NCBI RefSeq assembly: GCF_024494385.1
Contig: NZ_JAEVLT010000019.1
Location: forward strand, 28,880-92,879
Direction of reading: 5' to 3'
DNA from: Bacillus sp. EB600
GTDB taxonomy: Bacteria > Bacillota > Bacilli > Bacillales > Cytobacillaceae
Length of the DNA stretch: 64,000 bases
A model generated the notes under the pieces. That model ran no database searches. It was not told the DNA's origin and saw only the letters and a list, made by a program, of their open reading frames with translations. The position numbers and the translations under genes were made by a program. Shown here in pieces: positions 62,938 through 64,000 of the stretch (its first letter is position 1; each line of letters starts with the position of its first letter).

Positions 62938-63135
62938 TCAAATAATTTCTATCACTTCCGTATGGATAATGTTTTCAGCTGTCAGTTCACATTCAAGGAT
63001 CCTATCTAATTCATAATGATCTTTCCAATCAAAGTCTTTGGAAACCATATGTTCTGCCTGTTCTTCGTTTTTGGCCACTACAATCGATACCCTTTGCAGG
63101 CCCTTTGCAAAATAAACAACTTGAAAAACTTTCAT
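62938..63135 (-). CDS. Small hypothetical protein
   Basis: 65 aa starting MKVFQVVYFAKGLQRVSIVV, a beta-rich start followed by KNEEQAEHMVSKDF and an acidic, helical end. ATG 63135 has AAGGAG at 8 bases; GTG 63144 would add three residues. The pattern (a strand with V-V-A-K-N-x-x-Q-A) is that of small plasmid/phage backbone proteins of unknown role. Lies before the ArdC-like gene on the same strand. Confidence 0.5.
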   Translation of the reverse strand: MKVFQVVYFAKGLQRVSIVVAKNEEQAEHMVSKDFDWKDHYELDRILECELTAENIIHTEVIEII

Positions 63136-63185
63136 TTTTTCCACTCCTTTTTCGATAGTTCAAGTTCAACATGTTCAATTGATCC

Positions 63186-63210
63186 TCCACCGGCTTCTAA
63201 AGCCGGTGGA
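63186..63210. other. Perfect hairpin, IS605-like end or terminator stem
   Basis: 11-base arms TCCACCGGCTT and AAGCCGGTGGA with CTA loop. No T run on either side. GC-rich perfect hairpins with such a small loop are typical of IS200/IS605 ends, but may also be a processing or terminator stem between the small gene and the ArdC-like gene. Confidence 0.45.
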
Positions 63211-63249
63211 TTGATTGTGCTTGTGATTTTTATATATTACTGTTTTTAT

Positions 63250-64000
63250 TTAATTTTCGTCGTTATAGCTAACTCCTAAAATATAATCTACTGCTTTTTG
63301 TGCCTGACTGGCTGCTTTCACGATTAATGTTTTATCATCTTTTAATTTTCGCAACCAAGACTGTATATAAGCAGCTGAGTTGTCAAAAGTCACATCCACG
63401 AAACCGGCTAAACCTGTTAACATACTTGCTCCAATCTCTGCCACAAGTTCTTCTTGTGAATATTCTTCTGAGCCAAAATGGGCTGTAGCTGAAGTGATTC
63501 CGATTCTTTTTAATCTGCTGGTATGGCCCGTGCTGTGGGTGAGTTCGTGGAAAGTTGTGGCGTAATATTCTTCAACTTGTCTAAAATCTTTCATCGGTGG
63601 AATGTTTATGTGGTCTATACTAGGTTGATAATAGGCTCTGCCACTGTTATAGCTGAAGCTAGGAGAATTTATATACCCTTTTATAATGTTTTCAGCTTCT
63701 TCTATTGGGTCATGTTCAAAAGTTTCTTCTTCTTGACGCTTGCTCTCAATGCCCTCACATTGATTGATATTAAAAACCCTGTAGTATCGAAGGAAGGGGA
63801 TTTTTTCTTCTTTGCCTGTATCTTTATTTTCTGTTTCAATCCACTTCCAGAAAACCACAATTTCTGATTTTGCTCCTTTTTTGACTTTTCCTTTTGCTTC
63901 CTGAACCTGTTTGAAAGAAACATACTCACCTGGATCTAATAACATTGTATTAATTCCTCTGTATGGCTTTTGAGTTTTCCAGTTTACTGCGACGTTGCCA
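63250..64000 (-). CDS. ArdC-like antirestriction / zincin protein (N-terminus beyond window)
   Basis: The reading frame continues through the right edge; before the internal Met at 63945 it gives NVAVNWKTQKPYRGINTMLL, the usual ArdC-type ssDNA-binding start, so the true start is outside. Following domains: N-terminal ssDNA-binding module (YVSFKQVQEAKGKVKKGAKSEIVVFW), then a zincin-like metallopeptidase with HELTH (TTFHELTHSTGHTSRL) and the distal Glu in QEELVAEIGA. ArdC proteins enter the recipient with transferred DNA and protect it against restriction. A C-terminal helix ends KAVDYILGVSYNDEN. The same plasmid also carries its own type I restriction system. Confidence 0.85.
   Translation of the reverse strand, partial: GNVAVNWKTQKPYRGINTMLLDPGEYVSFKQVQEAKGKVKKGAKSEIVVFWKWIETENKDTGKEEKIPFLRYYRVFNINQCEGIESKRQEEETFEHDPIEEAENIIKGYINSPSFSYNSGRAYYQPSIDHINIPPMKDFRQVEEYYATTFHELTHSTGHTSRLKRIGITSATAHFGSEEYSQEELVAEIGASMLTGLAGFVDVTFDNSAAYIQSWLRKLKDDKTLIVKAASQAQKAVDYILGVSYNDEN

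Noticed and set aside
1..64000. tRNA or rRNA genes
   Set aside because: No cloverleaf with conserved GTTCRA-type arm or rRNA-like stretch was noticed; a tRNAscan run would be decisive.

Overview
The window looks like part of a large, low-GC Gram-positive plasmid from a spore-forming Bacillaceae host (Bacillus or Priestia type). The reasons are two plasmid replication regions, an actin-type partition cassette, a Tcp/Con-type conjugation cluster, plasmid recombinases, collagen-like spore-coat or exosporium proteins, and Bacillus-style AAGGAGG ribosome binding sites with frequent TTG/GTG starts. Genes are cut at both edges: a Rep_3 initiator on the left and an ArdC-like protein on the right. The piece may therefore be an arbitrary cut of a circle.

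Layout. 0-2 kb: Rep_3 initiator (partial), a seven-iteron origin with AT-rich repeats and a DnaA box, then two strongly structured palindromic elements each followed by a tract almost free of C. 2.2-10.1 kb: accessory and spore-surface genes (two DUF4183 proteins, two collagen-like proteins sharing a GCCPL-PIPKP leader, a CBO0543-type membrane protein, a DUF1259 protein, a frameshifted vanadium haloperoxidase). 10.4-26.2 kb: a defence-like island between two tyrosine recombinases: a type I restriction system (hsdR, split hsdS, two different hsdM), an orphan PemK/MazF toxin-like gene, an uncharacterised zinc-motif protein and a large helicase. The second recombinase has a TnpI-like resolution site just upstream. 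26.2-34.9 kb: a KfrA-like coiled-coil protein with GTTAAC operators, then small secreted, lipoprotein and membrane genes separated by a recurring intergenic repeat.

35.2-47.8 kb: one long leftward conjugation operon (HerA-type ATPase, replication-relaxation protein, TcpC-, TcpD- and TcpE-like proteins, VirB4-like ATPase, lipoprotein, VirB6-like channel, VirB8-like protein, bifunctional wall hydrolase). Its leader carries the second, inverted copy of the palindrome plus one-base-depleted tract. 48.6-54.7 kb: second replication and segregation block: AEP-type primase, an iteron-like control region, an RHH regulator, a 625-aa HTH-ended putative initiator, and a ParM/ParR-like operon with its operator. 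54.7-57.1 kb: long repeats built on GTAG(A/T)CTAC palindromes around a MerR-like DNA-binding protein, then a possible oriT with a small basic protein. 57.2-59.8 kb: a VirB2-like two-helix protein translationally coupled to a second HerA-type ATPase. 59.8-64 kb: small plasmid genes, a degenerate IS200-like TnpA, a possible type I toxin remnant and ArdC.

The most interesting unexplained structures are the pair of palindrome plus one-base-depleted tracts (about 1.1 and 48 kb) with compensatory stem changes, and the GTAG/CTAC repeat cassette at 54.8-56.3 kb. No relaxase could be identified with confidence in the window.
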